Shown here: positions 46,114-56,193 of the stretch, piece after piece | Layout: the number at the start of each line of letters is the position of its first letter | Numbering within the stretch: the first letter of the stretch is position 1 | Assembly: GCF_001425745.1 (NCBI RefSeq) | Contig: NZ_LMDF01000005.1 | Span: forward strand, 480,829 to 544,828 | Reading direction: 5' to 3' | DNA: 64,000 nt | From: Caulobacter sp. Root343 | Lineage (GTDB): Bacteria > Pseudomonadota > Alphaproteobacteria > Caulobacterales > Caulobacteraceae | Translations under genes and position numbers: made by a program | The notes under the pieces: model-generated | The model's input: only the letters and a program-made list of their open reading frames with translations | What the model was told of the DNA's origin: nothing | The model's database searches: none

Positions 46114-47812
46114 TCGCCGAAAGGCCGCTCAGCGTCCGGACGCAGCGCCGTTCCTGGTCAGCGGTCAGGCCCGGAGGAATCGACAGGCGCTGGAAGGTCA
46201 CGGTCGCCTTGCCCTCGGGCCGATAGCGGATCAGCCGTTCCTGGCCGGATGCGTCGGCGACGCGGAAGGCGGCCTCGACGCTGGAGTCGTTCGGCGCGCC
46301 GCCTTCACGGGCGATCAGGCGCATGCCGTCGCGCAGGCCGGCGGCATAGGCGGGACCCGACGGATCGACGCCGGCGAACACCCCCGTTTCGGCGGTCGCG
46401 TCCCTATCGAAGCCCAGGACCCGCTCGGGCTGGGTGACCATGCGCAGCGTCAGGCAGGCGAAGGCGTCGGCCGGCAGCGCCAGGCGCTCGCCCCGGACCT
46501 GATGGCGTTCGATCGTCGCCAGCGGCGAGCGGCCCGCCACCGCCTTGAACGCCGCCTCGAAATTAGGCCGCAACGCGCTGTCGGGCTTGCCGCGCTTGAT
46601 CTCCCGCATCCGCCGCATCACCGCATCCAACCCGTGGCCTTCCCGGCGCAGCTGGCCTTCGAACAGCACGCCCAGCAGGGCCCCTCGCAGATAAGCCATT
46701 TGCTCCAGGTCGTGATCTCGCCAATAGTTCTCGGCCATCCTGGCCTCCGGCGCGTCGCGGGCCGGAGAAACGCCGTAGGCCAGCAGGTCCTCGTTCCAGG
46801 CCTGGACATAGTCGCCCAAGCTGAACAGCCCCGCGCGCAGCAGCAGTCGCCGGGCGTAGAAGTCGGTGAAGCCCTCCGACAGCCAGGCCGCCGCGCGATC
46901 CTTGCCCATGCCGCCCAGCTGGTCAGGGTTCCAGGTGTGGAAATATTCGTGGGCCAGCAGCCGGCGCAGGTCGTCCAGCGGCAAGGCGGTCCCGACCCAC
47001 AGCGCGAAGGCGTCGGTGCGTCCCGTCCCGCTATAGGCGTCGATGAGCCTGGTCTGCAGCGGCGCCAGGGTGACGAGGAACGGCGTCGCCGGGTCGCCCC
47101 AGAACGCGCGCTCGGTCCGGATCGTGCGGAAGGCCATGTCGGCGAACGCGGCGTCGGCGAACCGGTCGAAGGCGCCGAGAGTGGCGATCCGCACGCCGGC
47201 GTCTGGGCCGCTCCCGGAGATCACCCGCAGGCGTGGCGAACCGATGGCGACGCTCTCGAGGAGGTCGTTGACCGTCGCGGACTTCGGGTCCAGCTGCTCG
47301 AGGTCGGAGGCGAAGCCGAAGCCCTCCGGCGCGCCGGTCCAGGCGAAGGCGGCGGGGGCGTCGCGCCGGCCGGCCGGAAACGCGAAGACCAGTTCGCCCA
47401 GCGTGTAGAACCAGTCGGACAGGATGATCGGCCGAATCTGGGTCGGGTCCTGCGTGGTCGGCGCGGACGCGTAGCCCGGGCGGATGCGGTAATGGGCGTG
47501 CAAAGGCGCGCCGGGCGCCGAGCGGATCTCGGCGCCGCCGTCCGGCGTCGGCGTCACCGCCTCGGCGCCGGTCACCGTCAGCCCTTCGGCGTAGCGGCCA
47601 GGCCGGGTTTCCGCCTGAAATTGGCTGACGAATTTGAGGCGGGTGTCGCCGTCGGCGTCGGCGGGGAAGTCGATGTCGACGGCCAGAGCCTTCAGGGCGC
47701 CGTTCTCGAGGACGGGCGCCAGGACATAGCGGATCGGCGTCGGCGCGGCCTTGGCCGTCGTCGCCAGCAGCAGGGCGGTCAGCACCAGACCGCACACGGA
47801 TGTCCGCTTCAC
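46091..47812 (-). CDS. Exported M61-type metallopeptidase, divergent paralogue
   Basis: This protein of about 573 residues has a signal peptide (VKRTSVCGLVLTALLLATTAKA) from the GTG at 47812, which has AGGGAG upstream; a TTG six codons earlier is less likely. HEYFH gives zinc ligands His288 and His292 with Glu289, and SEGFTDFYARR supplies the third ligand region. A short PDZ-like segment follows near the C-terminus (GVDPSGPAYAAGLRDG). It shares the M61 architecture with 7815-9746 but is clearly diverged. It follows the M23 gene by 60 bases on the same strand. Confidence 0.85.
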   Translation of the reverse strand: MKRTSVCGLVLTALLLATTAKAAPTPIRYVLAPVLENGALKALAVDIDFPADADGDTRLKFVSQFQAETRPGRYAEGLTVTGAEAVTPTPDGGAEIRSAPGAPLHAHYRIRPGYASAPTTQDPTQIRPIILSDWFYTLGELVFAFPAGRRDAPAAFAWTGAPEGFGFASDLEQLDPKSATVNDLLESVAIGSPRLRVISGSGPDAGVRIATLGAFDRFADAAFADMAFRTIRTERAFWGDPATPFLVTLAPLQTRLIDAYSGTGRTDAFALWVGTALPLDDLRRLLAHEYFHTWNPDQLGGMGKDRAAAWLSEGFTDFYARRLLLRAGLFSLGDYVQAWNEDLLAYGVSPARDAPEARMAENYWRDHDLEQMAYLRGALLGVLFEGQLRREGHGLDAVMRRMREIKRGKPDSALRPNFEAAFKAVAGRSPLATIERHQVRGERLALPADAFACLTLRMVTQPERVLGFDRDATAETGVFAGVDPSGPAYAAGLRDGMRLIAREGGAPNDSSVEAAFRVADASGQERLIRYRPEGKATVTFQRLSIPPGLTADQERRCVRTLSGLSAISPAPGT

Positions 47813-47872
47813 GCCCGACTCCCTTCGCAACTTCAGATCGCGAATAGCCTATCGGACGACCGAAGGTCTAGA

Positions 47873-48562
47873 TCAGTCGCCGGAGGCCGCCGTCTCGGCC
47901 ACCGCCACCATCCTCGGCGTGATCAGCTGGGCCGCGTTCACGCGGTCGCCGCCGGGGGCCAGGATCTCCAGGTGCACGTGGTTGGTGATGCCCGGATAGT
48001 GACCCTGCAGGCTCTCGACCGTGCCGATCGGCTGGCCCAGGCGGACGGACTGGCCGACCTCGACGTCCGGGGTCACGTAGAAGGCCCGGGCGGCGTAGTC
48101 CAGGGCGGGGTTGGTGATTTCGACGAACTTCAGCTCGGTGTCGCCGGCATAGGCGTAGCCGATCTTGGTGACGTAGCCCGACATCGGGGCGCTGACCGCC
48201 TGGCCGGCCTTGGCGACGTAGTCGACGCCCTCGTGGGCGCGGGTCCCGCCGTCGCGGCGGGCGCCGAACTCGCCGTCGCCGAAGTCGTCGTGGCCGCGCG
48301 GAGCCGCGCCGGTCGGATTGGCGAAGTCGGCGGCGCCGTCGCCGTCGATATCCGCGCCCTTCCAGACCAGTTCCATCGTCGTGGGCCTGGCCTTGGGCTT
48401 GGCGGTGATCTCCGCAAGCAGCTTCACGATCGGCGCGGGACCGGGCCGGTGAGAGGCCGGACGCTCCGTGGCCGCCACCACCATCGGCGCGAAGACCGCC
48501 GCCAGACCCAGGACGCACCGCACGGCGGCAGGGCTGATGATCTTCGCGGTCGATGCGTTCAT
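47873..48562 (-). CDS. Exported M23 (LytM-like) peptidase domain protein
   Basis: The 229-residue protein has a signal peptide ending near VVAA and an M23 fold. HEGVDYVAKAGQAVSAPMSGYV and NHVHLEIL carry the zinc ligands (first His, Asp, and the HxH of the second motif). M23 enzymes cut peptide cross-links in peptidoglycan; an Asp/Gly-rich strand (GADIDGDGAADFANP) is a small insert. It may be active, as key residues are kept. It is upstream of the M61 gene. Confidence 0.85.
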   Translation of the reverse strand: MNASTAKIISPAAVRCVLGLAAVFAPMVVAATERPASHRPGPAPIVKLLAEITAKPKARPTTMELVWKGADIDGDGAADFANPTGAAPRGHDDFGDGEFGARRDGGTRAHEGVDYVAKAGQAVSAPMSGYVTKIGYAYAGDTELKFVEITNPALDYAARAFYVTPDVEVGQSVRLGQPIGTVESLQGHYPGITNHVHLEILAPGGDRVNAAQLITPRMVAVAETAASGD

Positions 48563-48712
48563 GGGGGACTTTCTGTCTTGGAGGGAGCGCGCCGCGTCTT
48601 GCGGGCCGGCATGTATGTATTGGTTAACGCCCCCTCCGCCATGCGACCGGTGGTCGCGCCAAAACCATGCTTAAGCTCTGAATTTATTGGCGAATTTCGG
48701 ACACAATATAGG

Positions 48713-48814
48713 CTGTCATCCCGGCCAAGCGCGTAGCGCGCCGAGCCGGGACCGCCGCGAGCGCCGAGCTTTCCGCGGTCCCGGCTCTCCGCTTCGCTGC
48801 GGCCGGGATGACAG
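48713..48814. repeat. TGTCATCCC palindromic repeat, copy 5
   Basis: CTGTCATCCCGGCC...GGCCGGGATGACAG spans about 102 bases between the divergently placed M23 promoter region and the end of the TetR gene. Confidence 0.9.
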
Positions 48815-48834
48815 GGATTGGTGAGGCGTAGCCC

Positions 48835-49431
48835 CTAGCTCAGCAAGTGCCGCACGGTCGAGCGCAGCACCGCCGTCAGGGCTTCGCGGTCGAGGTCCGG
48901 GTTGTTGACGCCGCGCATCAGCAGGCCGTCGAAGATCAGGCCGATGGTCTCGCAACGGGCCTGGAACTCGGACTCGCTCCATTCGGGCTTGCGGTCGCGC
49001 GCCATCATCATCAGGGCCAGGGCGCGTTCCTGCTGGTCGGCCGAGCGGACGATGGCGGCGACCTTGGGATTGCGGGCCGCCTCGGCCACCACCTCGAGCG
49101 CCAAAGCCGCGCGGCGGGCGTCGAAGCACTTGTCGATGGCTTCGGGCAGGTGGTCGTCGATCGCGTCGCGCAACGTGCCCGGCTGGCTTTCCATCTCGGC
49201 GAACTTGTCGCGCATCTCGGCCAGATCCTGAGCGACGATGGCGGCGATGATCGCCTCCTTGTTCTCGAAGTAGCGGTAGATCTGGCCGACGCTCAGGCCG
49301 GCGGCCTTGGCGATGTCGGCCATGCTGGCCCCGTGGAAGCCCGACTGCCGCACGCGTTCGCACGCGGCGTCCAGAATCTGCTGGCGACGCGATTCCGGCG
49401 ACGGTCGGCCCGAATGAGTCTCGTCAGCCAT
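48835..49431 (-). CDS. tipR: TetR-family repressor of the efflux operon (TipR-like)
   Basis: The 198-residue regulator has a TetR helix-turn-helix (about residues 33-57, ASMADIAKAAGLSVGQIYRYFENKEAI) and a C-terminal ligand-binding domain. It is divergent from acrA-acrB-nodT, and a perfect 20-base palindrome lies between. In C. crescentus the TetR gene at this position, TipR, represses the acrAB2-nodT operon and responds to drugs such as nalidixic acid; the identity is by analogy of gene order. Confidence 0.82.
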   Translation of the reverse strand: MADETHSGRPSPESRRQQILDAACERVRQSGFHGASMADIAKAAGLSVGQIYRYFENKEAIIAAIVAQDLAEMRDKFAEMESQPGTLRDAIDDHLPEAIDKCFDARRAALALEVVAEAARNPKVAAIVRSADQQERALALMMMARDRKPEWSESEFQARCETIGLIFDGLLMRGVNNPDLDREALTAVLRSTVRHLLS

Positions 49432-49491
49432 TGAAATTCCTGATCGGCATTACATTTCCGTTAGGTCAGCTAAAGCCGTGGGGGGTGGAGG

Positions 49492-49520
49492 TTGACTTGC
49501 GACAGTACCGCTCCTATGTC
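49492..49520 (+). promoter_or_regulatory. Likely promoter of acrA-acrB-nodT
   Basis: TTGACT (49492-49497) and TATGTC (49515-49520) are 17 bases apart. The palindromic operator begins 10 bases after the -10 element, placing it at the start of transcription. Confidence 0.55.
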
Positions 49521-49530
49521 CACCCCGCTT

Positions 49531-49550
49531 GAGAATGAACGTTCATTCTC
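49531..49550. promoter_or_regulatory. Palindromic operator of the TetR-type regulator
   Basis: GAGAATGAACGTTCATTCTC is a perfect 20-base palindrome between the divergent TetR gene and acrA. It is the natural binding site for a TetR dimer. Confidence 0.85.
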
Positions 49551-49619
49551 AGATTGTTCATCATGCCGGTTTCGTCAAGGGCAATAGTCCGCGAAGCCAT
49601 CGCATCTCCGGGATCAAAC

Positions 49620-50777
49620 ATGCACCTCCAACGCTCGGCCACGGTCACCGCCGTGGGGCTCGCCGCCATCGCCCTCACCCTCGCGGCCTGCGGCCAGAAA
49701 GGCGGAGCCGGTGGAGGCATGGGCATGGGTGGACCGACCGAGGTCGGCTACATCGTCGCCCAGTCGCAGCCGGTGGGCCTGACCACCGAACTGGCGGGCC
49801 GCACCTCGGCCCACCTGGTCTCGGAAGTCCGTCCGCAGGTCGGGGGCGTCATCAAGGCGCGCCTGTTCCAGGAAGGCTCGATCGTCCGCGCCGGCCAATC
49901 GCTGTACCAGATCGATCCGGCCACCTATCAGGCGACCTACAACAGCGCCGCCGCCGCCCTCGCCCAGGCCCAGGCCCAGGCGACCGCCGCCAAGCTGAAG
50001 GCCGACCGCTACAAGGCGCTGGTCGCGACCGGCGCGGTCTCCAAGCAGGACAATGACGACGCCCAGGCCGCCGCCCTGCAGACGGCCGCCGCCGTCGCCG
50101 TGCAGAAGGCCGCGCTCGACACCGCCCGCATCAATCTGAACTACACCCGCGTCGCCGCCCCGATCTCGGGCCGCATCGGCAAGAGCTCGGTCACGCCGGG
50201 CGCCCTGGTCACCGCCAGCCAGGCCACGGCCCTGGCCACGGTGCAGGACCTCTCGAAGATCTATGTCGACCTGACCCAGACCTCGGCCGAGCTGCTGAAG
50301 CTGCAGGCCGCGTTCAACAGCGGCAAGCTGGGTCGCTCGGGCTCGGCCCAGGTGACCCTGAAGCTGGAGGACGGCTCGACCTATCCGATCCCCGGCCGCC
50401 TGGAGTTCTCGGACGTGACCGTCGACCCGACCACGGGCTCGGTCGTGCTGCGCGCCATCTTCGACAACCCCAACGGCGTGCTGCTGCCGGGCATGTATGT
50501 CCGCGCCGTGCTCGACAAGGGCGTGGCCAACAACGGCATCCTGATCCCGCAGGCCGCCGTCAGCCGCGATCCGAAGGGCGCCGCCATCGTGCAGGTCGTC
50601 GACGCCAAGGGCGGGCTCGCGCCGCGCCCGGTCACCGCCGCCCAGACGGTCGGCGACAAGTGGCTGATCACCACCGGCCTGAACGTCGGCGACAAGGTCG
50701 TCGTCGAAGGCCTGCAGAAGGTCCGCCCCGGCGCGCCGGTCAAGCCCGTCGCCATCACCGCTCAAGCCCAACGCTAA
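49620..50777 (+). CDS. acrA: RND efflux periplasmic adaptor AcrA
   Basis: The 385-residue lipoprotein (lipobox LTLAAC, Cys24) is the membrane-fusion subunit. It has the biotinyl-lipoyl-like parts (SEVRPQVGGVIKARLFQEGS), a coiled-coil hairpin (about 95-165) and the beta-barrel and membrane-proximal domains. It links AcrB to the outer-membrane channel. ATG 49620 is preferred because it directly starts the lipoprotein signal. It is the first gene of the operon. Confidence 0.95.
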   Translation: MHLQRSATVTAVGLAAIALTLAACGQKGGAGGGMGMGGPTEVGYIVAQSQPVGLTTELAGRTSAHLVSEVRPQVGGVIKARLFQEGSIVRAGQSLYQIDPATYQATYNSAAAALAQAQAQATAAKLKADRYKALVATGAVSKQDNDDAQAAALQTAAAVAVQKAALDTARINLNYTRVAAPISGRIGKSSVTPGALVTASQATALATVQDLSKIYVDLTQTSAELLKLQAAFNSGKLGRSGSAQVTLKLEDGSTYPIPGRLEFSDVTVDPTTGSVVLRAIFDNPNGVLLPGMYVRAVLDKGVANNGILIPQAAVSRDPKGAAIVQVVDAKGGLAPRPVTAAQTVGDKWLITTGLNVGDKVVVEGLQKVRPGAPVKPVAITAQAQR

Positions 50778-50789
50778 GGCCGGCCCGTC

Positions 50790-53700
50790 ATGCTTTCCCG
50801 TTTCTTCATCGGCAGGCCCATCTTCGCATGGGTCGTCGCGATCGTGATCATGCTGGCGGGGGCCCTGGCCATCCGCAGCCTGCCGATCGCCCAGTACCCC
50901 GACATCGCCCTGCCCCAGGTCGCCGTCAGCGCCTTCTACCCCGGCGCCTCGGCCAAGACCGTCGAGGACAGCGTCACCCAGGTCATCGAGCAGAAGATGA
51001 AGGGCCTGGACGGCCTGGACTACATGTCGTCGACCAGCGACAGCTCGGGCGCGGCCACCACGACCCTGACCTTCAAGGCCGGCACCAACATCGACATCGC
51101 CCAGGTGCAGGTGCAGAACAAGCTGCAGACGGCCACCGCGCTCCTGCCGCAGGAAGTGCAGCAGCAAGGCCTGACCGTCGCCAAGTCGGCGCGGAACTTC
51201 CTGCTGATCGTCGGCATGTATTCGAACGATCCGAAGACCACCAACACCGACCTGGCCGACTACATCGCCAGCAACCTGCAAGACCCCCTGAGCCGTGTCG
51301 ACGGCGTGGGCGACGTCCAGCTGTTCGGCGCGCAATACGCCATGCGCATCTGGCTGAACCCCACCCAGCTGACCAGCTACAACCTGACGCCCGCCGACGT
51401 GATCGCCGCGATCCGGGCCCAGAACGCCCAGGTCTCGGCCGGCCAGCTGGGCGGCGTGCCCAACCTGCCGGGCACCGCCCTGAACGCCACGATCACGGCC
51501 CAGTCGCGCCTGACCACGCCGGCCGAGTTCCAGGACATCATCGTCAGGAACAGCCCCGGCGGCGCCATCGTCCACCTGCGTGACGTGGCCCGCGTCGAAC
51601 TGGGCGCGGAAAGCTACGGCTTCGGCGCCAAGTACAACGGCAAGCCCGCCGCCGGCCTGGCCATCAAGCTGGCCCCTGGCGCCAACGCCCTGAACACCGC
51701 CGACGCCGTCAAGAAGCGGGTCGAGGAACTGTCCAAGACCTTCCCGGCCGGCTTCCAGTACGTCATCCCGTACGACTCGACGCCGTTCGTGAAGCTGTCG
51801 ATCGAGGAAGTGGTCAAGACCCTGCTCGAAGCCATCGTGCTGGTCTTCATCGTCATGTTCCTGTTCCTGCAGAACTGGCGCGCCACCCTGATCCCGACCA
51901 TCGCCGTGCCGGTGGTGCTGCTGGGCACCTTCGGGGTGCTGGCCGCCTTCGGCTACTCGATCAACACCCTGACCATGTTCGGCCTGGTGCTGGCCATCGG
52001 CCTGCTGGTCGACGACGCCATCGTCGTGGTCGAGAACGTCGAGCGCGTGATGGAGGAAGAGGGCCTCTCGCCCGTCGAGGCCACGCGCAAGTCGATGAAC
52101 GAGATCACCGGCGCCCTGATCGGCATCGCGCTGGTCCTGGCCGCGGTGTTCGTGCCGATGGCCTTCTTCGGCGGCTCGCAGGGCGTGATCTACCGCCAGT
52201 TCTCGATCACCATCGTCTCGGCCATGGCCCTGTCGGTGCTGGTGGCCCTGATCCTGACCCCCGCCCTCTGCGCCACCCTGCTCAAGCCGGTCCAGAAGGG
52301 CCACAAGGAGCAGAAGACCGGCTTCTTCGACTGGTTCAACCGCAGCTTCGACGACGTCAGCGGCCGCTATCAAGGCACGGTCCGCGGCCTGCTCGGCAAG
52401 AGCGGTCGCTGGATGCTGGCCTATGGCGTGGTGCTGCTGGCCATGGGCTTCCTGTTCATCCGCCTGCCCAGCGCCTTCCTGCCCGAGGAAGACCAGGGGA
52501 CGATGTTCACCATCGTCCAGCTGCCGCCCGGCGCGCCGGAAGAACGCACCCAGGCCGTGCTCGACACCGTGCGCAACCACTTCCTCAATGACGAGAAGGA
52601 CGCCGTGCAGGCCGTCTTCACCGTCGCCGGCTTCAGCTTCGCCGGCGCCGGCCAGAACGCGGGCCTGGCCTTCATTCGCCTGAAGGACTTCGACGAGCGC
52701 AAGGCCGCAAACCTCAAGGCTCCGGCCGTCGCCGGCCGAGCCATGGGCAAGTTCATGCAGATCCGTGACGCCATGGTCTTCGCGATCGTGCCGCCGGCCG
52801 TGCCGGAACTGGGAACCTCGTCGGGCTTCGACTTCCAGCTGCAGGACATCGGCGGCGTCGGCCACGAGGCCCTGGTCGCCGCGCGCAACCAGGTGCTGGG
52901 CATGGCCGCCCAGGATCCGACCCTCGTGGGCGTCCGCCCCAACGGCCAAGACGACACCCCGCAGCTGAAGATCGATATCGACCAGGCCAAGGCCGGGGCG
53001 ATGGGCCTGACCACCGCCGACATCAACGCCGCGCTCAGCGCCGCGTGGGGCGGGACCTATGTCAACGACTTCATCGATCGCGGCCGGGTCAAGAAGGTCT
53101 ATGTCCAGGCCGACGCGCCCTACCGCATGCGGCCGGAGGACCTGAACAACTGGTACGTCCGCACCGGCAGCGGCACGATGGCCCCGTTCTCGTCCTTCGC
53201 CACCAGCCACTGGATCTACGGCTCGCCGCGCCTCGAGCGCTACAACGGCCTGTCGTCGGTCAACATCCAGGGCTCGCCGGCCCCGGGCAAGAGCTCGGGC
53301 CAGGCCATGGCCGCCATGGAGAAGATCGCCGCCCAGCTGCCGCCCGGCATCGGCTTCGAATGGACCGGCCTGTCGGCCCAGGAGCGCGAGTCCGGCAACC
53401 AGGCCCCCGCCCTGTACGGCATCTCGATCCTGGTCGTGTTCCTGCTGCTGGCGGCTCTCTATGAGAGCTGGTCGATCCCGCTGTCGGTGATCATGGTCAT
53501 TCCGCTGGGCATCATCGGCGCCCTGCTGGCCACCACCCTGCGCGGCCTCAGCAACGACATCTACTTCCAGGTCGGCCTGCTGACGACCATGGGCCTGGCG
53601 TCCAAGAACGCCATCCTGATCGTCGAGTTCGCCAAGGACCTGCACGAGAAGGGCTTGGGCCTGATCGAGGCCACGGTCGAGGCCGTCCGCATCCGCCTGC

Positions 53701-53969
53701 GGCCGATCATCATGACCTCGCTGGCCTTTGTGTTCGGCGTGTTGCCCCTGGCCATCTCCAACGGCGCGGGCTCGGGCAGCCAGCACGCCATCGGCACCGG
53801 CGTGATCGGCGGCATGCTGTCGGCGACCCTGCTGGCGATCTTCTTCGTCCCGCTGTTCTTCGTGCTGGTCGAGCGGATCTTCAAACCCAAGCACCCCGGC
53901 CCAAAAGAACGGGGCCACGACGCGGCCGTCGCCCAAGGCGGCGAAGCCCCGTCGACGGAGGCTCACTGA
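50790..53969 (+). CDS. acrB: RND multidrug efflux transporter AcrB-type
   Basis: The 1059-residue inner-membrane pump has twelve membrane segments and two large periplasmic loops. It has the HAE1-family features: [20 protein letters not shown] N-terminus, the paired acids in [18 protein letters not shown] and the C-terminal helix region [15 protein letters not shown]. It uses the proton gradient to expel drugs through AcrA and NodT. It begins 12 bases after acrA and ends 2 bases before nodT. It matches the position of AcrB2 in C. crescentus. Confidence 0.96.
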   Translation: MLSRFFIGRPIFAWVVAIVIMLAGALAIRSLPIAQYPDIALPQVAVSAFYPGASAKTVEDSVTQVIEQKMKGLDGLDYMSSTSDSSGAATTTLTFKAGTNIDIAQVQVQNKLQTATALLPQEVQQQGLTVAKSARNFLLIVGMYSNDPKTTNTDLADYIASNLQDPLSRVDGVGDVQLFGAQYAMRIWLNPTQLTSYNLTPADVIAAIRAQNAQVSAGQLGGVPNLPGTALNATITAQSRLTTPAEFQDIIVRNSPGGAIVHLRDVARVELGAESYGFGAKYNGKPAAGLAIKLAPGANALNTADAVKKRVEELSKTFPAGFQYVIPYDSTPFVKLSIEEVVKTLLEAIVLVFIVMFLFLQNWRATLIPTIAVPVVLLGTFGVLAAFGYSINTLTMFGLVLAIGLLVDDAIVVVENVERVMEEEGLSPVEATRKSMNEITGALIGIALVLAAVFVPMAFFGGSQGVIYRQFSITIVSAMALSVLVALILTPALCATLLKPVQKGHKEQKTGFFDWFNRSFDDVSGRYQGTVRGLLGKSGRWMLAYGVVLLAMGFLFIRLPSAFLPEEDQGTMFTIVQLPPGAPEERTQAVLDTVRNHFLNDEKDAVQAVFTVAGFSFAGAGQNAGLAFIRLKDFDERKAANLKAPAVAGRAMGKFMQIRDAMVFAIVPPAVPELGTSSGFDFQLQDIGGVGHEALVAARNQVLGMAAQDPTLVGVRPNGQDDTPQLKIDIDQAKAGAMGLTTADINAALSAAWGGTYVNDFIDRGRVKKVYVQADAPYRMRPEDLNNWYVRTGSGTMAPFSSFATSHWIYGSPRLERYNGLSSVNIQGSPAPGKSSGQAMAAMEKIAAQLPPGIGFEWTGLSAQERESGNQAPALYGISILVVFLLLAALYESWSIPLSVIMVIPLGIIGALLATTLRGLSNDIYFQVGLLTTMGLASKNAILIVEFAKDLHEKGLGLIEATVEAVRIRLRPIIMTSLAFVFGVLPLAISNGAGSGSQHAIGTGVIGGMLSATLLAIFFVPLFFVLVERIFKPKHPGPKERGHDAAVAQGGEAPSTEAH

Positions 53970-53971
53970 CC

Positions 53972-55375
53972 ATGTTCCGTAATCTCACCCTGATCCTGCT
54001 CGCCTCCACGGCGGTCAGCGCCTGCACCCTGGCGCCGGACTACAAGCGCCCGGCCCTGCCGGTGTCCCAGACCTGGTCGACCCCCGCGCCCGAGCCCGCC
54101 AGCTCGGTCACGGCCGCCGACCTCGACTGGCGCCAGGTGCTGGTCGATGCGCGCCTGCAAGGCGTGGTCGACCTGGCCCTCAAGCAGAACCGCGACCTGC
54201 GCGTGGCGGTGCTGAACATCGAGAAGGCTCGCGCCCAGTACGGCATCCAGCGTTCGGCCCTGTTCCCGGGGATCAACGGCGTGCTCAGCGAGCAGCGCGG
54301 CCGCACCCCGGCCTCGACCTCGCAGACCGGGACGGCCTTCGACACCGAGGTCTACAGCGCCACCGTCGGCTTCACCGCCTATGAGCTGGACCTGTTCGGC
54401 CGCATCCGCAGCCTGAACGCCACGGCCCTGCAGAACTATCTGGCCGAGCGGGAGAACGCGCGCTCGGTCCGCACCAGCCTGATCGCCGAGACGGCCAACG
54501 CCTGGCTGAGCCTGGCCGCCGACCAGGACCGCCTGACCCTGGCCCAGGACACCCTGCGGACCCGCGAGGAGTCGCTGCGCCTGATCCAGCAGCAGGTCGA
54601 CGGCGGGGTCGGTTCGCTGATGGACCTGCGCAACGCCCAGACCCTGGCCGAGACCGCGCGCTCGGACATGGCCGTCTACACCGCCCAGGTGGCCCAGGAC
54701 CGCAACGCCCTGACCCTGCTGACCGGCGGCGATGTGCCCGCCGAGCTGCTGCCTTCGGGCAAGCTGGAGAGCGCCCAGATCCTGGCCGACCTGCCGGCGG
54801 GCCTGCCGTCGGACGTGCTGGTCCGGCGTCCCGACGTCCTGGCCGCCGAGCACCAGCTGCGCGGCGCCAACGCCAATATCGGCGCGGCCCGCGCGGCCTT
54901 CTTCCCGCGCATCAGCCTGACCGGCTCGACCGGTTCGGCCAGCGGCGACCTGGACGGCCTGTTCAAGAACGGCACCGGCGTCTGGAGCTTCGTGCCCCAG
55001 ATCAGCCTGCCGATCTTCGCCGGCGGCGCCAATGTCGCCGGCCTGGACAGCGCCAAGGCCAGCCGCGACATCGCCGTGGCGACCTACGAGAAGACGGTGC
55101 AGACGGCGTTCCGCGAGGTCTCCGACGCCCTGTCGGTGCGCGCCACGGTCGCCGACCGCGTCGCCGCCCAGGAGCGTCTGGTCACGGCGGCTACCGACAG
55201 CCAGCGCCTGTCGCAACAGCGTCGCGACGCCGGCCTCGACAGCGCCCTGACCCTGCTCGATTCCCAGCGCACCCTGTACACGGCCCAACAAGGCCTGATC
55301 ACCGCGCGCCTGGCCCGAGCGACCAACCTCGTCACCCTCTACAAGACCCTCGGCGGCGGCGCGCCCGCGGCCTAG
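53972..55375 (+). CDS. nodT: Outer-membrane efflux lipoprotein, NodT/TolC family
   Basis: The 467-residue protein has a lipobox (STAVSAC, Cys18), then the two repeated outer-membrane efflux domains, with DLFGRIRSLNATALQ and RRPDVLAAEHQLRGANANIGAARAAFFPRIS as typical motifs. It forms the trimeric exit channel of the pump. It is the last gene of the operon; a GC-rich hairpin without a T run follows. Confidence 0.95.
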   Translation: MFRNLTLILLASTAVSACTLAPDYKRPALPVSQTWSTPAPEPASSVTAADLDWRQVLVDARLQGVVDLALKQNRDLRVAVLNIEKARAQYGIQRSALFPGINGVLSEQRGRTPASTSQTGTAFDTEVYSATVGFTAYELDLFGRIRSLNATALQNYLAERENARSVRTSLIAETANAWLSLAADQDRLTLAQDTLRTREESLRLIQQQVDGGVGSLMDLRNAQTLAETARSDMAVYTAQVAQDRNALTLLTGGDVPAELLPSGKLESAQILADLPAGLPSDVLVRRPDVLAAEHQLRGANANIGAARAAFFPRISLTGSTGSASGDLDGLFKNGTGVWSFVPQISLPIFAGGANVAGLDSAKASRDIAVATYEKTVQTAFREVSDALSVRATVADRVAAQERLVTAATDSQRLSQQRRDAGLDSALTLLDSQRTLYTAQQGLITARLARATNLVTLYKTLGGGAPAA

Positions 55376-55502
55376 GGAATCCAGAGCTCCCCGGCGCGAG
55401 CCGGGGCGGTTCGCTGTCCATCATCCCCCCCCCGATGGCTGCGAACGGAAGGGCGCGCTCCTCCCCCCATCCCTGGGGCCGCCCTTCCACCCCAACCCGC
55501 GT

Positions 55503-55599
55503 TGTCATCCCGGAAGCCTCGCAGAGGCTATCCGGGACCGCCGGAAGCGCAGAGCTTTCCGCGGTCCCGGCTCTCCGCTACGCTACGGCCGGGATGACA
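55503..55599. repeat. TGTCATCCC palindromic repeat, copy 6
   Basis: TGTCATCCCGGAAGCC...GGCCGGGATGACA spans 97 bases in the convergent gap between nodT and the lipocalin-like gene. Confidence 0.9.
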
Positions 55600-55620
55600 G
55601 GCCTTTGGGACGAGGGCGTC

Positions 55621-56103
55621 CTACCGCTCCCGCTTCCACTCCGAGATCGGCGTGTTGCCGTCCGGCGCCGTGGGCACGCGGTAGCTCAGCATGTCGCCCT
55701 TCAGCTCATAGCCGCGCTTCTGCGTCGTCCCCTCCCAGTTCTTGAACGATGCACCGTCGATCTTGAACAGCAGTTGGTGGGCCCCCTCGTCGATGGCGAT
55801 GGTCCCGTAATGGGTCGAGGAGCCCAGGACCGCGTCGGCGTATTCCTCGGGCGCGCCGCGCTTCTTGTCGCCCGAGGCGAAGCCGGTGCGCTCGCCCTTG
55901 AAGATCTGCAGGCTGTAGCGGCCGACCCCGTCGATGATCAGCCTGCCCTTGGGCGCGGCGCCATAGTCGTGCTCGCGCGCGCCGGTCGGGGTGATCCGGT
56001 CGGCCGCCGTCAGGGTCCAGGTCCCGGCCAGGGGAAAGTCCGCCGCCTGGGCCGCGCCCGCGCTCGCCGCCGCCAAGGCGAAGGCCATCATCGTCTTTCG
56101 CAT
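55621..56103 (-). CDS. Exported lipocalin-like domain protein
   Basis: The 160-residue protein has a signal peptide (MRKTMMAFALAAASAGAAQA) and a beta-barrel pattern: LAGTWTLTAADRI, GRLIIDGVGRYSLQIF, YGTIAIDEGAHQLLFKID and GDMLSYRVP. This fits the bacterial lipocalin-like family seen in many exported proteins. The ligand is unknown. It is divergent from the CGNR regulator, with interleaved inverted repeats in between. Confidence 0.78.
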   Translation of the reverse strand: MRKTMMAFALAAASAGAAQAADFPLAGTWTLTAADRITPTGAREHDYGAAPKGRLIIDGVGRYSLQIFKGERTGFASGDKKRGAPEEYADAVLGSSTHYGTIAIDEGAHQLLFKIDGASFKNWEGTTQKRGYELKGDMLSYRVPTAPDGNTPISEWKRER

Positions 56104-56110
56104 CTCACAC

Positions 56111-56136
56111 CCTATGTAACTTGTTTGATAGGTTAC
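56111..56136. promoter_or_regulatory. Interleaved inverted repeats in a divergent promoter
   Basis: CCTAT (56111-56115) pairs with ATAGG (56128-56132), and GTAAC (56116-56120) pairs with GTTAC (56132-56136). The site is eight bases upstream of the lipocalin-like start and about 60 before the CGNR start, a good position for binding by the CGNR protein. Confidence 0.4.
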
Positions 56137-56193
56137 TGGCGCAAGCTGAGCGAACGCGGCTAACCTGTCAATCTGGTTTCCGATGAGCGTTTC

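Noticed and set aside
48671..48685. TTAAGCTCTGAATTT as a CtrA site
   Set aside because: Only the first TTAA half matches; the second half is ATTT.
49614..53966. A 1450-codon open frame antisense to acrA-acrB
   Set aside because: It mirrors the codon pattern of the RND genes, has no start signal or recognisable domain, and arises from high GC. Similar antisense frames over GH51, rpoD, dnaG, M61 and putA were also left out.
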